64,000 nucleotides of DNA, taken from NCBI RefSeq assembly GCF_021483235.1, contig NZ_JAKEEC010000010.1:54726-118725 (forward strand). Reading direction: 5' to 3'. Shown here piece by piece: positions 1-8,329 of the stretch; the stretch's first letter is position 1, and each line of letters begins with the position of its first letter. The DNA comes from Arthrobacter alkaliphilus. GTDB taxonomy: Bacteria > Actinomycetota > Actinomycetes > Actinomycetales > Micrococcaceae. The notes below the pieces were generated by a model. The model was not told the DNA's origin, made no database searches, and saw only the letters and a list, made by a program, of their open reading frames with translations. The position numbers and the translations under genes were made by a program.

Positions 1-1
1 C

Positions 2-64
2 GAATCCATGGTCATCCTGGGCAAGGATTCCTCCCTTGCCCGCCTGCGCTCGTTCCGCGGCTAG
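2..64 (+). CDS. C-terminal end of an unidentified protein (partial)
   Basis: The last 20 codons of a gene that begins before the window. The frame is open from base 2 and ends in TAG 15 bases before the HAD gene start. The visible tail ends in RSFRG and is rich in Ser, Leu and Arg. It is too short to assign a family. Direction and spacing suggest it is co-transcribed with the HAD phosphatase gene that follows. Confidence 0.5.
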   Translation, partial: ESMVILGKDSSLARLRSFRG

Positions 65-79
65 TCCAGGCACACCGCG

Positions 80-790
80 ATGAGCGTACTGCACGAGTCA
101 TTCGGCACGGTCCGGGGTGTTCTCTTCGACATCGACGACACCCTGGTTGACCTTGAATACGCGATGACCACGGCCTTGCGTGATGTGAGCGAACACCTCC
201 TGCCCGGCCTGGACCAGGCCGGGTGGGAGAAGTTCGGACGGATCTTCACGCATGAAACCACGCATTTCTATGACCGGTACCTCGCCGGCGAATTGACGTT
301 CAACGAGCAGCGACTCCTGCGTGGCCGCGCTGCGCTGGGGCATTTCGGCGTGGAACTCGGGGGAGAGGACTCCCACACCTGGCTCAATGATTACTCGCGG
401 CTGCAGCCGAGTTATGTCAGGGCCTTCAGTGATGTCGTGCCGGTCCTCGACGCCTTGGACGCTGCAGGCATCCCCTATGGTGCCGTGAGCAACAATGTCC
501 ACGATTACCAGCGGGTCAAGCTCGACAGCGCCGGACTCGCACGGGTCTCCGTCCTGGTGGGAACGGACACCGTCGGTGTGCCCAAGCCGGACCCTGCCAT
601 TTACCTGGAAGGGGTCCGGCGCTTGGGCTCCACTCCCTCGGAGACCCTCTTTGTCGGAGACAACCGCCTTCTTGACGCCGACGGCGCGAACGCGGCCGGG
701 TTGCAGGGCATCTGGCTGAACCGTACCGGCGAGCTGGCCCCCGATTTTTCCGGGCGCGAAATAGATTCCCTGACCCGGCTGCTCGCCTGA
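80..790 (+). CDS. HAD-superfamily hydrolase (phosphatase)
   Basis: Soluble cytoplasmic phosphatase-type hydrolase of 236 residues. HAD motif I is visible at residues 17-22 as DIDDTL, with the nucleophile and acid/base aspartates. Motif II is the Ser of AVSNN near residue 137, motif III the Lys of VPKPDP near residue 173, and motif IV the GDN segment near residue 193. The cap between motifs I and II is alpha-helical, as in subfamily I (phosphoglycolate phosphatase or haloalkanoate dehalogenase-like). The substrate cannot be read from sequence. The ATG start lies 15 bases behind the previous gene, so the two may share a transcript. Confidence 0.85.
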   Translation: MSVLHESFGTVRGVLFDIDDTLVDLEYAMTTALRDVSEHLLPGLDQAGWEKFGRIFTHETTHFYDRYLAGELTFNEQRLLRGRAALGHFGVELGGEDSHTWLNDYSRLQPSYVRAFSDVVPVLDALDAAGIPYGAVSNNVHDYQRVKLDSAGLARVSVLVGTDTVGVPKPDPAIYLEGVRRLGSTPSETLFVGDNRLLDADGANAAGLQGIWLNRTGELAPDFSGREIDSLTRLLA

Positions 791-958
791 GGCTCCTCCG
801 GCTGAACGCCCACACGGCCGCGGTCAGGTGCGGATCGGGCGGGCACGCGGCGGGTGCGTTCGATTTGTGCGCATCGGAAGTCTCGGGTAAAGTAATTACT
901 CGTGCTGAGGGGCACGGAGCGCAGGTTTAGGCCAGCGAATCCGGCCTAAAAGCGCCAA

Positions 959-1030
959 TGGGATATGGTGTAATTGGCAACACTACGGTTTCTGGTACCG
1001 TCATTCTAGGTTCGAGTCCTGGTATCCCAG
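959..1030 (+). tRNA. tRNA-Gln (anticodon CTG)
   Basis: A 72-base cloverleaf. The acceptor arms TGGGATA and TATCCCA pair fully, the T arm contains GGTTCGAGTCC, and the anticodon loop TTCTGGT gives CTG, which reads CAG. The discriminator base is G and no CCA is encoded. It lies alone between the HAD gene and tRNA-Glu. A similar sequence without CCA next to one with CCA is common in this lineage. Confidence 0.95.
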
Positions 1031-1168
1031 CTCTAAATAATCCGCGGATTTATGCGGGAATTTGGAGTTTCAAAACGGCTTGCCGATTTGAAACAATGCT
1101 GATTGTGTGAAATACTCATTCAGCTTGAATGCCGGAATCGGTATTCAAAAAGCAGCAGCAAAGTGCAA

Positions 1169-1244
1169 GGCCCCATCGTATAGCGGCCTAGTACGCCGCC
1201 CTCTCACGGCGGTAACGCGGGTTCGAATCCCGCTGGGGTCACCA
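1169..1244 (+). tRNA. tRNA-Glu (anticodon CTC)
   Basis: A 76-base cloverleaf including an encoded CCA. The acceptor stem pairs GGCCCCA with TGGGGTC (one G-T wobble). The anticodon stem CCGCC/GGCGG encloses CTC, which reads GAG, and the T arm is CGGGTTCGAATCCCG. A strong terminator hairpin begins five bases after the CCA. Confidence 0.96.
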
Positions 1245-1248
1245 ATGA

Positions 1249-1283
1249 ATCCCCCGGAACCAACAGGTTCCGGGGGATTTTTT
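1249..1283 (+). terminator. Rho-independent terminator after tRNA-Glu
   Basis: A perfect 14 bp stem (AATCCCCCGGAACC with GGTTCCGGGGGATT) around the loop AACA, followed by a T-run. It closes the tRNA transcription unit. The remaining 125 bases up to the DUF1697 stop codon show no feature I can support. Confidence 0.9.
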
Positions 1284-1408
1284 GTTTCGCGATATCGGGG
1301 CGCCGTAGCTTTCTCCCCGGGTTTGGCGCACAAAAGCCCTGGAATGGGGCAACACGCAGTGTCGCCGGGCCCTTTCCTCGGCAAAGGTGGGGAGAATCGT
1401 GCGGCGGG

Positions 1409-1972
1409 CTAGCTGGTCTTCCGGAGAGCTTCTGCGGCGTCCCTGACCTTGATCAGCGTCCGGAGGTTCCGTGTGGTGGTACTCGCCTTGTAGCGGGCCT
1501 TCGAGGAGAGCTTGCTGAAGGGGCTGTCCAACGTTCCTCCCGCCGGGGCAAGCCACGCCGACGCCTCAGGACCTAGCCGGACTTGCTCGACGCCGCCATC
1601 ACCAGGGGTGCCGAGGGCGGCGCCGGCGTCGAACAACTCGTCCAGCATGGCCTTGTCCGAGGTGAGGGTGACGTAGCTGTGCGTGGCTTTATCGTCGGCG
1701 GGATAGGGGCAGGCATCCACCAGTTGGGCTATCCTTTCGGCGGTCAGGACCACCACCCAGGCGTCATAGCCGAATGCTTCCCGCAGGCACTTTTCGAACT
1801 GTTCCTTGACTCCCGCGGCGTCGAGCGCGCTCCGGAGCACCACGTTGCCGCTGGCCAGCAAGGTCTTGACGTCGGTGAACGGGTACGCCTTGAGGGCTGC
1901 CTTGAGGTCCGCCATCTTGATGTTGATCCCGCCCACGTTGATCCCGCGCAGGAACACGGCAAAGCTCTCCAT
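1409..1972 (-). CDS. DUF1697 family protein
   Basis: 187 residues. The N-terminus AVFLRGINVGGINIKM, followed by LKAALKAYPF and LLASGNVVL, is the hallmark of DUF1697, a small alpha/beta family found across bacteria with no established biochemical function. There is no signal peptide or membrane segment. It lies on the reverse strand behind the tRNA terminator, and downstream of (and co-directional with) the IclR regulator gene, 54 bases away. A shared transcript is possible but not shown. Confidence 0.85.
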   Translation of the reverse strand: MESFAVFLRGINVGGINIKMADLKAALKAYPFTDVKTLLASGNVVLRSALDAAGVKEQFEKCLREAFGYDAWVVVLTAERIAQLVDACPYPADDKATHSYVTLTSDKAMLDELFDAGAALGTPGDGGVEQVRLGPEASAWLAPAGGTLDSPFSKLSSKARYKASTTTRNLRTLIKVRDAAEALRKTS

Positions 1973-2026
1973 GCGCCCACCCTACAACGGCGGTAGGGCC
2001 GAAGGCGCCAGGGGTTGTTATCGCGC

Positions 2027-2746
2027 TCAGTCGTTGTTCTTGCGCAGGGCTTCGGTGAGTATCCGGGCGGCGTTGCAGACGACTTCGGCATGCAGGCGTC
2101 CGGGCTGGCGGGTCAGCCGCTCGATCGGGCCCGAGATGGACACCGCGGCAATGACCCGGCCGGACGGGCCGCGGACGGGTGCGGAGACCGAGGCGACGCC
2201 GGGCTCGCGTTCGCCGAGGCTCTGTGCCCAGCCCCGGCGTCGTACTCCTGCCAGGACCGTCGGCGTGAACCGGGCATTCTGGAGTCCGTCCAAGAGGCGG
2301 TCGTGGTCTTCCCATGCCAGCAGGACCTGGGCGGCGGAGCCGGCCTTCATGGAAAGCTGCGTGCCCACGGGGATCGTGTCACGCAGGCCGATCGGGCGTT
2401 CGGCTGAGGCAACGCAGACGCGCCAGTCGCCCTGGCGCCGGAAAATCTGGGCGCTTTCTCCGGTGGCGTCGCGCAACTGGATGAGGACGGGGCCGGCGGA
2501 TGCGATGAGCCGGTCTTCGCCCGCCGCCGAGGCGAGTTCGACAAGGCGGCTGCCGAGGACAAAGCGCCCTTGGATGTCGCGGCTCACGAGCCGGTGGTGG
2601 ACCAGTGCCAGCGCCAAGCGGTGCACCGTGGGGCGGGCCAGCCCTGTTGCTGCCACAAGTTGCGCCAAGGTGGTTGGCCCCGCCTCAAGTGCGTCGAGCA
2701 CTTGGGCCGCTTTATCGATGACACCGACTCCACTAGAATTGTCCAT
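2027..2746 (-). CDS. ltbR: IclR-family transcriptional regulator of leucine biosynthesis (NdgR/LtbR type)
   Basis: 239 residues from the ATG giving MDNSSGVGV. This N-terminus closely matches Streptomyces NdgR and Corynebacterium LtbR; the frame stays open seven codons further upstream, but that start is not family-like. Residues 10-70 form a winged helix-turn-helix (LAQLVAATGLARPTVHRLA), followed by the IclR effector-binding domain. In those genera the protein lies divergent from leuCD and controls leucine and other amino-acid genes; the same arrangement is seen here, 112 bases from leuC. The role is inferred from family and synteny. No mutated key residue is apparent. Confidence 0.88.
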   Translation of the reverse strand: MDNSSGVGVIDKAAQVLDALEAGPTTLAQLVAATGLARPTVHRLALALVHHRLVSRDIQGRFVLGSRLVELASAAGEDRLIASAGPVLIQLRDATGESAQIFRRQGDWRVCVASAERPIGLRDTIPVGTQLSMKAGSAAQVLLAWEDHDRLLDGLQNARFTPTVLAGVRRRGWAQSLGEREPGVASVSAPVRGPSGRVIAAVSISGPIERLTRQPGRLHAEVVCNAARILTEALRKNND

Positions 2747-2761
2747 GTAATGATATTGCCG

Positions 2762-2776
2762 TCTCAATATCTGAGA
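2762..2776. promoter_or_regulatory. Candidate operator in the ltbR-leuC intergenic region
   Basis: A perfect inverted repeat TCTCA-N5-TGAGA lies 15 bases upstream of the regulator start, in the 112-base divergent region. Its position suits autoregulation and control of leuCD by the IclR protein. Assignment as the binding site is inference from symmetry and position only. Confidence 0.4.
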
Positions 2777-2858
2777 TGCAAGTTGTTTCGCTGGCGCAGT
2801 CCGGCTCGCTGATGTTCAGTTGAAGTAGTCAAGCCAACCGCAGTGAAGGGAGCAGGCC

Positions 2859-4313
2859 GTGGGAAAGACACTGGCCGAGAAAGTCTGGGACGCGCACGTG
2901 GTGCGCAAGGGCGACGGCGAAGGAGCCAACGCCCAGCCCGACCTTCTGTTCATTGACCTGCACCTCGTGCACGAGGTGACCTCGCCGCAGGCCTTCGAGG
3001 GCCTTCGCCTGGCGGGCCGCCAGTTGCGCCGCCCCGACCTCACCATTGCCACCGAGGACCACAACACGCCGACGCTGGACATCGACAAACCGATCGCCGA
3101 TCTGACCAGCCGCACGCAGATCCAGACCCTGCGCAACAACTGCAAGGAGTTCGGCGTCCGCCTGCACTCGCTCGGCGACGCCGAACAAGGCATTGTGCAC
3201 GTTGTCGGCCCGCAGCTGGGCCTCACCCAGCCCGGCATGACGGTTGTCTGCGGAGACTCCCACACCTCCACCCACGGTGCCTTCGGAGCACTCGCGATGG
3301 GAATCGGCACTTCCGAGGTAGAACACGTCATGGCCACCCAGACGCTGTCCCTCAAGCCGTTCAAGACCATGGCCATCAATGTTGAAGGCACCCTGCGCCC
3401 GGGGGTTTCGGCGAAGGACATCATCCTCGCTGTCATTGCCAAGATCGGCACCGGCGGCGGGCAGGGCTATGTCCTGGAGTACCGCGGCTCGGCGATCCGT
3501 GCGCTGTCGATGGAGGCGCGCATGACCATCTGCAACATGTCGATCGAGGCCGGCGCCCGGGCGGGCATGGTGGCTCCGGACGAGACGACCTACGCGTACA
3601 TGTTGGGCCGCCCGCACGCCCCCCAGGGCGCCGAGTGGGACGCCGCCGTCGAGTACTGGAACACCCTGCACACCGACGAAGACGCCGCTTTCGACGTCGA
3701 GGTGGACCTCGACGCCGACACCTTGGAGCCGTTCGTGACGTGGGGGACTAATCCGGGCCAGGGCGTTTCGCTCAGCGAGGCGGTGCCGTTCCCCGAGGAC
3801 TTCGCCGACGAGAACGCCAAGCTGGCGGCCGAGCGGGCACTGCAGTACATGGGACTGGAAGCAGGGACGCCGATGAAGGACATCCGGGTGGACACGGTCT
3901 TCCTCGGATCCTGCACCAACTCGCGAATTGAGGATCTCCGTGCGGCCGCCGATGTCATCCGCGGACGTGAAAAGGATCCGAAGGTCAGGATGCTGGTGGT
4001 TCCCGGCTCGGCGCGCGTCCGGCTGGAGGCCGAAGCAGAGGGTCTGGACAAGGTCTTCAAGGAATTCGGCGCCGAATGGCGCTTCGCCGGCTGCTCCATG
4101 TGCCTGGGCATGAACCCGGACCAGCTGGAACCGGGGGAGCGCTGCGCCTCCACCTCGAACCGCAACTTCGAGGGCCGCCAGGGCAAGGGCGGCCGCACCC
4201 ACCTGGTTTCGCCGGTGGTCGCCGCAGCCACGGCAGTACGGGGAACGCTGAGCTCGCCCTCGGACTTGGAACCCGCCTCTGTCTCCGCATCCACCACCAC
4301 CGACGCCGCCTAG
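2859..4313 (+). CDS. leuC: 3-isopropylmalate dehydratase large subunit
   Basis: LeuC isomerises 2-isopropylmalate to 3-isopropylmalate in leucine synthesis, as a heterodimer with LeuD. The 484-residue protein has the aconitase-type fold and the three 4Fe-4S ligands: Cys352 in GSCTNSR, and Cys412 and Cys415 in CSMCLG. The start GTG follows a good GAAGGGAG ribosome binding site. leuD begins nine bases after the stop, so the two form an operon opposite the IclR regulator. The last ~20 residues are a Ser/Thr/Ala-rich extension beyond the conserved fold. Confidence 0.97.
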   Translation: MGKTLAEKVWDAHVVRKGDGEGANAQPDLLFIDLHLVHEVTSPQAFEGLRLAGRQLRRPDLTIATEDHNTPTLDIDKPIADLTSRTQIQTLRNNCKEFGVRLHSLGDAEQGIVHVVGPQLGLTQPGMTVVCGDSHTSTHGAFGALAMGIGTSEVEHVMATQTLSLKPFKTMAINVEGTLRPGVSAKDIILAVIAKIGTGGGQGYVLEYRGSAIRALSMEARMTICNMSIEAGARAGMVAPDETTYAYMLGRPHAPQGAEWDAAVEYWNTLHTDEDAAFDVEVDLDADTLEPFVTWGTNPGQGVSLSEAVPFPEDFADENAKLAAERALQYMGLEAGTPMKDIRVDTVFLGSCTNSRIEDLRAAADVIRGREKDPKVRMLVVPGSARVRLEAEAEGLDKVFKEFGAEWRFAGCSMCLGMNPDQLEPGERCASTSNRNFEGRQGKGGRTHLVSPVVAAATAVRGTLSSPSDLEPASVSASTTTDAA

Positions 4314-4322
4314 GAGGGCCCC

Positions 4323-4925
4323 ATGGAAAAGTTCACCACCCACACCGGCATCGGTGTCCCCCTGCGCCAGAGCAATGTGGACACGGACCAGATCATTCCC
4401 GCGGTCTACTTGAAGCGGATCACCCGTACCGGTTTTGAGGACGCCCTGTTCTCCGCTTGGCGCAAAGACCCCGCCTTCATCCTGAACCAGGAACCCTTCA
4501 ACGCCGGCTCCGTGCTCGTGGCCGGACCCGATTTCGGTACAGGTTCATCCCGCGAGCACGCAGTCTGGGCGCTGAAGGACTACGGTTTCAAAGCCGTCCT
4601 CTCCTCCCGGTTCGCGGATATCTTCCGCGGCAACTCGGGAAAGCAGGGCCTCCTTGCCGCCCAGGTGGCACAGGACGACATCGAGCTGATCTGGAAGGAG
4701 CTCGAGAACCACCCGGGCACCCAGGTCAAGGTGGACCTCGTGTCCAAAACCGTCGAGTGCGGGAACATCGTGGCTCCCTTCGAGATCGACGACTACACGC
4801 GCTGGCGCCTTCTGGAAGGCCTGGACGACATCGGACTGACCCTCCAGCATGAGGAAGACATCACGGCCTACGAGGCCACACGGCCTTCCTTCAAGCCGAA
4901 GACCCTCCCGGCGCGCACCCAGTAA
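4323..4925 (+). CDS. leuD: 3-isopropylmalate dehydratase small subunit
   Basis: LeuD is the swivel-domain partner of LeuC. It has the typical small-subunit length (200 residues) and motifs: VDTDQIIPA near residue 20, and [13 protein letters not shown] near residues 63-75, where the GSSREHA loop contacts substrate. The ATG follows GGAGG immediately after leuC, which implies translational coupling. A strong hairpin terminator starts 52 bases after the stop. Confidence 0.97.
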   Translation: MEKFTTHTGIGVPLRQSNVDTDQIIPAVYLKRITRTGFEDALFSAWRKDPAFILNQEPFNAGSVLVAGPDFGTGSSREHAVWALKDYGFKAVLSSRFADIFRGNSGKQGLLAAQVAQDDIELIWKELENHPGTQVKVDLVSKTVECGNIVAPFEIDDYTRWRLLEGLDDIGLTLQHEEDITAYEATRPSFKPKTLPARTQ

Positions 4926-4977
4926 GCCCAAACGCACCCAGTAGCTATCGCACCATCTAAAGACTGGCGCACCTTGT

Positions 4978-5019
4978 AAGGACCGGCGCACCCGAACGAG
5001 CGGGTGCGCCGGTCCTTTT
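4978..5019 (+). terminator. Terminator of the leuCD operon
   Basis: A long perfect stem (AAGGACCGGCGCACCCG pairing with CGGGTGCGCCGGTCCTT) with the short loop AACGAG, followed by TTTT. The arms are self-complementary enough to act in both directions, and the reverse-strand gene that follows converges on it. Confidence 0.9.
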
Positions 5020-5050
5020 GATGTGCTTTTCCGGTTTCGGCGGGTTCTGT

Positions 5051-5992
5051 TCATGGTGTGATCCCCGCGTTGCGCAGCTTAGACAAGAGCTCGGCCCCGT
5101 CTTTCGCCGCGGGCCACATCCATCGGACCACGGTCAGTCCCGTTGCCCTTAGACGGTCCTCCCGGATCTTTTCGGCCTTCAGCACGTCTTCCGGGCTGCG
5201 TCCGGCCAGGAACTCGCCCCGACTATATTTCGCCCAACCATCGAACTCGCCCACGACGCCATGGTCCCGCCAGTAGAAGTCCGAATATCCGATCAGTCCT
5301 TGTGCGTCGCGATGCGCCGCCTGCAGCTCGGGCTTAGGAAGTCCGGCCAGTATCATCACCGCACGGCTCAGCGATTCTCCTGGCGAACCGGACGCGGGAT
5401 CAGCTGCCGCAAGTATCCGCTGCACTCGCCGTTGCTTAACATTGCTCAGACCACGGAGGCGGGAAAGGACTCTTTCGCCGAATTCTTCCGGCGACCGTCC
5501 CGATTGCCTCCAGAATGATGCTGCACGATCCGCGGCGGGCAAGGATCCAGTAAGGGGCAACATGGCGGCCAGGTTCCCGATGGTCTGCTCCATGGAGGTA
5601 ACCCGGAGGCCGTGCAGCATCACAACGTCGCACTCATCCGGCACGGCCAGGCGGCGCCTGATGCCATTCCGGGACCTGCCGCCGCCTGGACCCGGCATGA
5701 CCAGCGTCTCGACTTCCTCGGGCACCTCGATCAGCGGGAGGTCCCACACCGACGCTGCTGATTGGCCGCAGAAGAGCGGTGGCTTGCGGGCAGCGTCGTT
5801 CACGGCCTGGATTTTGACGCGGAACTGCTCCCACGGTTCCAACTCCGTCCAGCGGCTGGCCGGAAGGTACAAGCCCCGGCGGATCCGTACCAGTTCGTTG
5901 CGCCGGGCCATTCTTGCAACCGTGCGCCCTCCGTGGTCGTCGTTCGGGTCGGAATGCGGGGTTATCCATGGATCGGGCCGGAAAGGTGGCAT
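5051..5992 (-). CDS. AbiEi-like protein with a C-terminal DUF559/Vsr-like nuclease-type domain
   Basis: 313 residues from the ATG giving MPPFRPDPW; a longer reading with 34 more residues exists but is Arg/Gly-rich and unlikely. The N-terminal third (RNELVRIRRGLYLP, then PPLFCGQSAASVWDLPL) resembles the AbiEi antitoxin winged-helix domain. The C-terminal part has a PD-(D/E)XK-like pattern, SDFYW...VGEFDG...K, ending GLTVVRWMW, as in DUF559 proteins. Such single-gene versions are common in Actinomycetota. No AbiEii toxin lies beside it, so a toxin-antitoxin role is not supported. It may be a nucleic-acid-binding or degenerate nuclease protein. Confidence 0.7.
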   Translation of the reverse strand: MPPFRPDPWITPHSDPNDDHGGRTVARMARRNELVRIRRGLYLPASRWTELEPWEQFRVKIQAVNDAARKPPLFCGQSAASVWDLPLIEVPEEVETLVMPGPGGGRSRNGIRRRLAVPDECDVVMLHGLRVTSMEQTIGNLAAMLPLTGSLPAADRAASFWRQSGRSPEEFGERVLSRLRGLSNVKQRRVQRILAAADPASGSPGESLSRAVMILAGLPKPELQAAHRDAQGLIGYSDFYWRDHGVVGEFDGWAKYSRGEFLAGRSPEDVLKAEKIREDRLRATGLTVVRWMWPAAKDGAELLSKLRNAGITP

Positions 5993-6215
5993 GGCTCCAG
6001 CATTGCGGGCACCACGCCCGGTCCCCAGCCCGCCGTCGTCGTATGTGGAAAAGTCCCGCGAACATCGACGTTCCCGCGCCCGCCCGAGCCACATCCGGCA
6101 CCGCGAAACCCGTCCACGCCACGCCCCGCCATTTCGAATCGGTAACGTCAGCTTTTATGCTTAGCTGGAGCCTTCGTAAGTGTGGGGGCGTCAACTCGTG
6201 AGGAAACCGGTATAG

Positions 6216-7541
6216 ATGAGTAGTGTTCTGACAATCCGCGGCGGCGTCCCTTTGACTGGCCGTGTCACCGTCAGAGGTGCCAAGAACCTTGTTCCCAAGG
6301 CCATGGTGGCTTCCCTCCTCGGCAACGAACCGTCGGTGCTGCGGAACGTCCCGGAAATCAAGGACGTCGAGGTAGTCACCAGCCTCTTGCAGCTCCACGG
6401 TGTGACTGTGCAGAAGGATCCCGTCACCGGCGATCTCACTCTGGACCCCAAGAATGCGAAGACGGCTTCGAGCACGGCGATCGACGCCCACGCCGGCGAC
6501 TCCCGCATTCCGATCCTTCTGTGCGGTCCGTTGATCCACGCCATCGGCGAAGCATTCATCCCCGATCTGGGCGGCTGCAAGATCGGCGACCGGCCCATCG
6601 ACTACCACCTGAACGTGCTCCGCCAGTTTGGCGCCGTCGTTGAAAAGCGCCCGGGTGGCATCCACATCGCCGCTCCCAAGGGCCTCCACGGCGCCAAGAT
6701 CTCCCTTCCGTACCCGTCGGTGGGAGCCACGGAACAGGTCCTGCTGAGCGCCACGCGCGCCAAGGGCATCACCGAACTCAGCGGTGCCGCCACCGAACCC
6801 GAGGTCATCGACCTCATCGCGGTGCTACAGAAAATGGGCGCCATCATCAGCGTCCAGACGGACCGCACCATCAGGATTGAGGGCGTCAAGGACCTGGGTG
6901 GCTACGACCACCGGGCACTGGCAGACCGCAATGAATCGGCATCGTGGGCTTCGGCGGCCTTGGTGACCCGTGGAGACATCTTCGTGGAGGGCGCTTCCCA
7001 GCGGGACATGATGACTTTCCTCAACACCTACCGCAAGGTGGGCGGCGGAATGGATATCCGCGAGGACGGCATCCGTTTCTACCACCCTGGCGGAAAGCTG
7101 ACCCCGCTCGTCCTTGAGACGGATGTGCACCCCGGCTTCATGACCGACTGGCAGCAGCCCCTGGTGGTCGCCCTGACCCAGGCTGAAGGCGTGTCGATTG
7201 TCCACGAAACCGTGTACGAAAACCGATTCGGCTTCACCGATGCGCTGACCCGGATGGGCGCAACGATCCAGGTCCACCGCGAATGCCTTGGAAGCGTGCC
7301 GTGCCGCTTCGGCCAGCGCAACTTCCTGCACTCCGCCGTCGTCTCGGGACCCACTCCGCTCAAGGGCACAGACATCGACATCCCCGACCTCCGTGGCGGA
7401 TTCAGCCACCTTATTGCGGCACTCGCCGCGACCGGCACCTCCAGGGTGACCGGGATCGACATCATCAACCGCGGCTACGAGCGATTCACCGAAAAGCTCG
7501 CCGGCCTGGGCGCCGATTTCGACCTCACCGAATCCAAGTAA
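6216..7541 (+). CDS. murA: UDP-N-acetylglucosamine 1-carboxyvinyltransferase
   Basis: MurA transfers enolpyruvate from PEP to UDP-GlcNAc, the first committed step of peptidoglycan synthesis, in the cytoplasm. The 441-residue protein has the EPSP-synthase fold, the Lys23-Asn24 pair in GAKN, and the catalytic Cys121 in GGCKIGDRP, the target of fosfomycin. PSVGATEQ is conserved near residue 169. The ATG follows GAGGAAA. An acyltransferase gene starts 11 bases downstream, so murA probably heads a run ending in ddl. The 223-base gap before murA is likely to hold its promoter. Confidence 0.95.
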   Translation: MSSVLTIRGGVPLTGRVTVRGAKNLVPKAMVASLLGNEPSVLRNVPEIKDVEVVTSLLQLHGVTVQKDPVTGDLTLDPKNAKTASSTAIDAHAGDSRIPILLCGPLIHAIGEAFIPDLGGCKIGDRPIDYHLNVLRQFGAVVEKRPGGIHIAAPKGLHGAKISLPYPSVGATEQVLLSATRAKGITELSGAATEPEVIDLIAVLQKMGAIISVQTDRTIRIEGVKDLGGYDHRALADRNESASWASAALVTRGDIFVEGASQRDMMTFLNTYRKVGGGMDIREDGIRFYHPGGKLTPLVLETDVHPGFMTDWQQPLVVALTQAEGVSIVHETVYENRFGFTDALTRMGATIQVHRECLGSVPCRFGQRNFLHSAVVSGPTPLKGTDIDIPDLRGGFSHLIAALAATGTSRVTGIDIINRGYERFTEKLAGLGADFDLTESK

Positions 7542-7552
7542 CGGGGGATACC

Positions 7553-8329
7553 TTGAAGGAACCGGCCCAGAGCCGAGCCATGTTCGCTGTTCTTGCGGGA
7601 ATCGCACGACCAATCATGAACATCCTCATGGCAAAGAAGTGGGAGGGGACCGAAAAGCTCCCCGCAGGCGGCTTCATCGCTGCTCCGAACCACTGCACGG
7701 AGATCGACCCCATCGTTGTAGGGCACATGCTCTACAACATGAAGCGCCCGCCGCACTTCCTCGCGAAGGCCGGACTCTTCAAGGCTCCAGTCCTCGGCAC
7801 CCTGTTGCGCGCCACGAGGCAGATCCCCGTGGAGCGCTCGACGACGGGTGCGAACCGTTCGCTGCAGGCCGCCCAGGAAGTGGTGGATGCAGGCGGCGCC
7901 ATCATCATCTATCCGGAGGGTACCCTGACGCGCGATCCGGATCTGTGGCCGATGAAGGGCCACACCGGCGCCGCCCGCCTGGCAATCCAGACGGGCGCCC
8001 CAGTGGTTCCCATTGCCCATTGGGGTGCCCATGAGGTGTTCCCCCGCTACGCCAAACGCTTCCATGTGTTCCCGCGGAAGACCTCCCGCATCCTGGTAGG
8101 CGATCCCGTGGACCTCAGCGCTTTCCAGGGCCGGCCGCTGGACCGGGCCACCCTGATTGAGGCCACGGACATCATCATGGATGCCATTACGGATCTCCTT
8201 GCTTCCTTGCGCGGGGAAGAACCGCCCAAGGAACGGTGGGACCCGGCCGCCCACAACCAGGCGAAGCACGGCCGCTTCCAAGCGACTGAAGGAAACCCGG
8301 GCACCAACGGTACGGACGGGCCGAAGTGA
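7553..8329 (+). CDS. 1-acylglycerol-3-phosphate O-acyltransferase (PlsC-like)
   Basis: Makes phosphatidic acid from lysophosphatidic acid at the membrane, by family. The 258-residue reading uses the TTG 11 bases after murA, behind CGGGGGA; the next ATG (MFAVL) would remove nine residues. The catalytic HX4D motif is NHCTEID near residue 46, and the second motif is YPEGTLTRD near residue 122, as in PlsC. There is one hydrophobic stretch near the N-terminus. The last ~40 residues are polar and probably disordered. The stop overlaps the gpsA start in GTGA, and the pairing with gpsA fits phospholipid synthesis. Confidence 0.88.
   Translation: MKEPAQSRAMFAVLAGIARPIMNILMAKKWEGTEKLPAGGFIAAPNHCTEIDPIVVGHMLYNMKRPPHFLAKAGLFKAPVLGTLLRATRQIPVERSTTGANRSLQAAQEVVDAGGAIIIYPEGTLTRDPDLWPMKGHTGAARLAIQTGAPVVPIAHWGAHEVFPRYAKRFHVFPRKTSRILVGDPVDLSAFQGRPLDRATLIEATDIIMDAITDLLASLRGEEPPKERWDPAAHNQAKHGRFQATEGNPGTNGTDGPK

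Noticed and set aside
2829..4343. Long reverse open frame opposite leuC
   Set aside because: High-GC antisense shadow of leuC; no conserved motifs, and leuC has all catalytic residues.
6060..6073. GAAC-N6-GTTC, similar to a LexA (SOS) box
   Set aside because: The actinobacterial LexA site needs four bases between the half-sites (GAAC-N4-GTTC). Here there are six, and no SOS gene follows.
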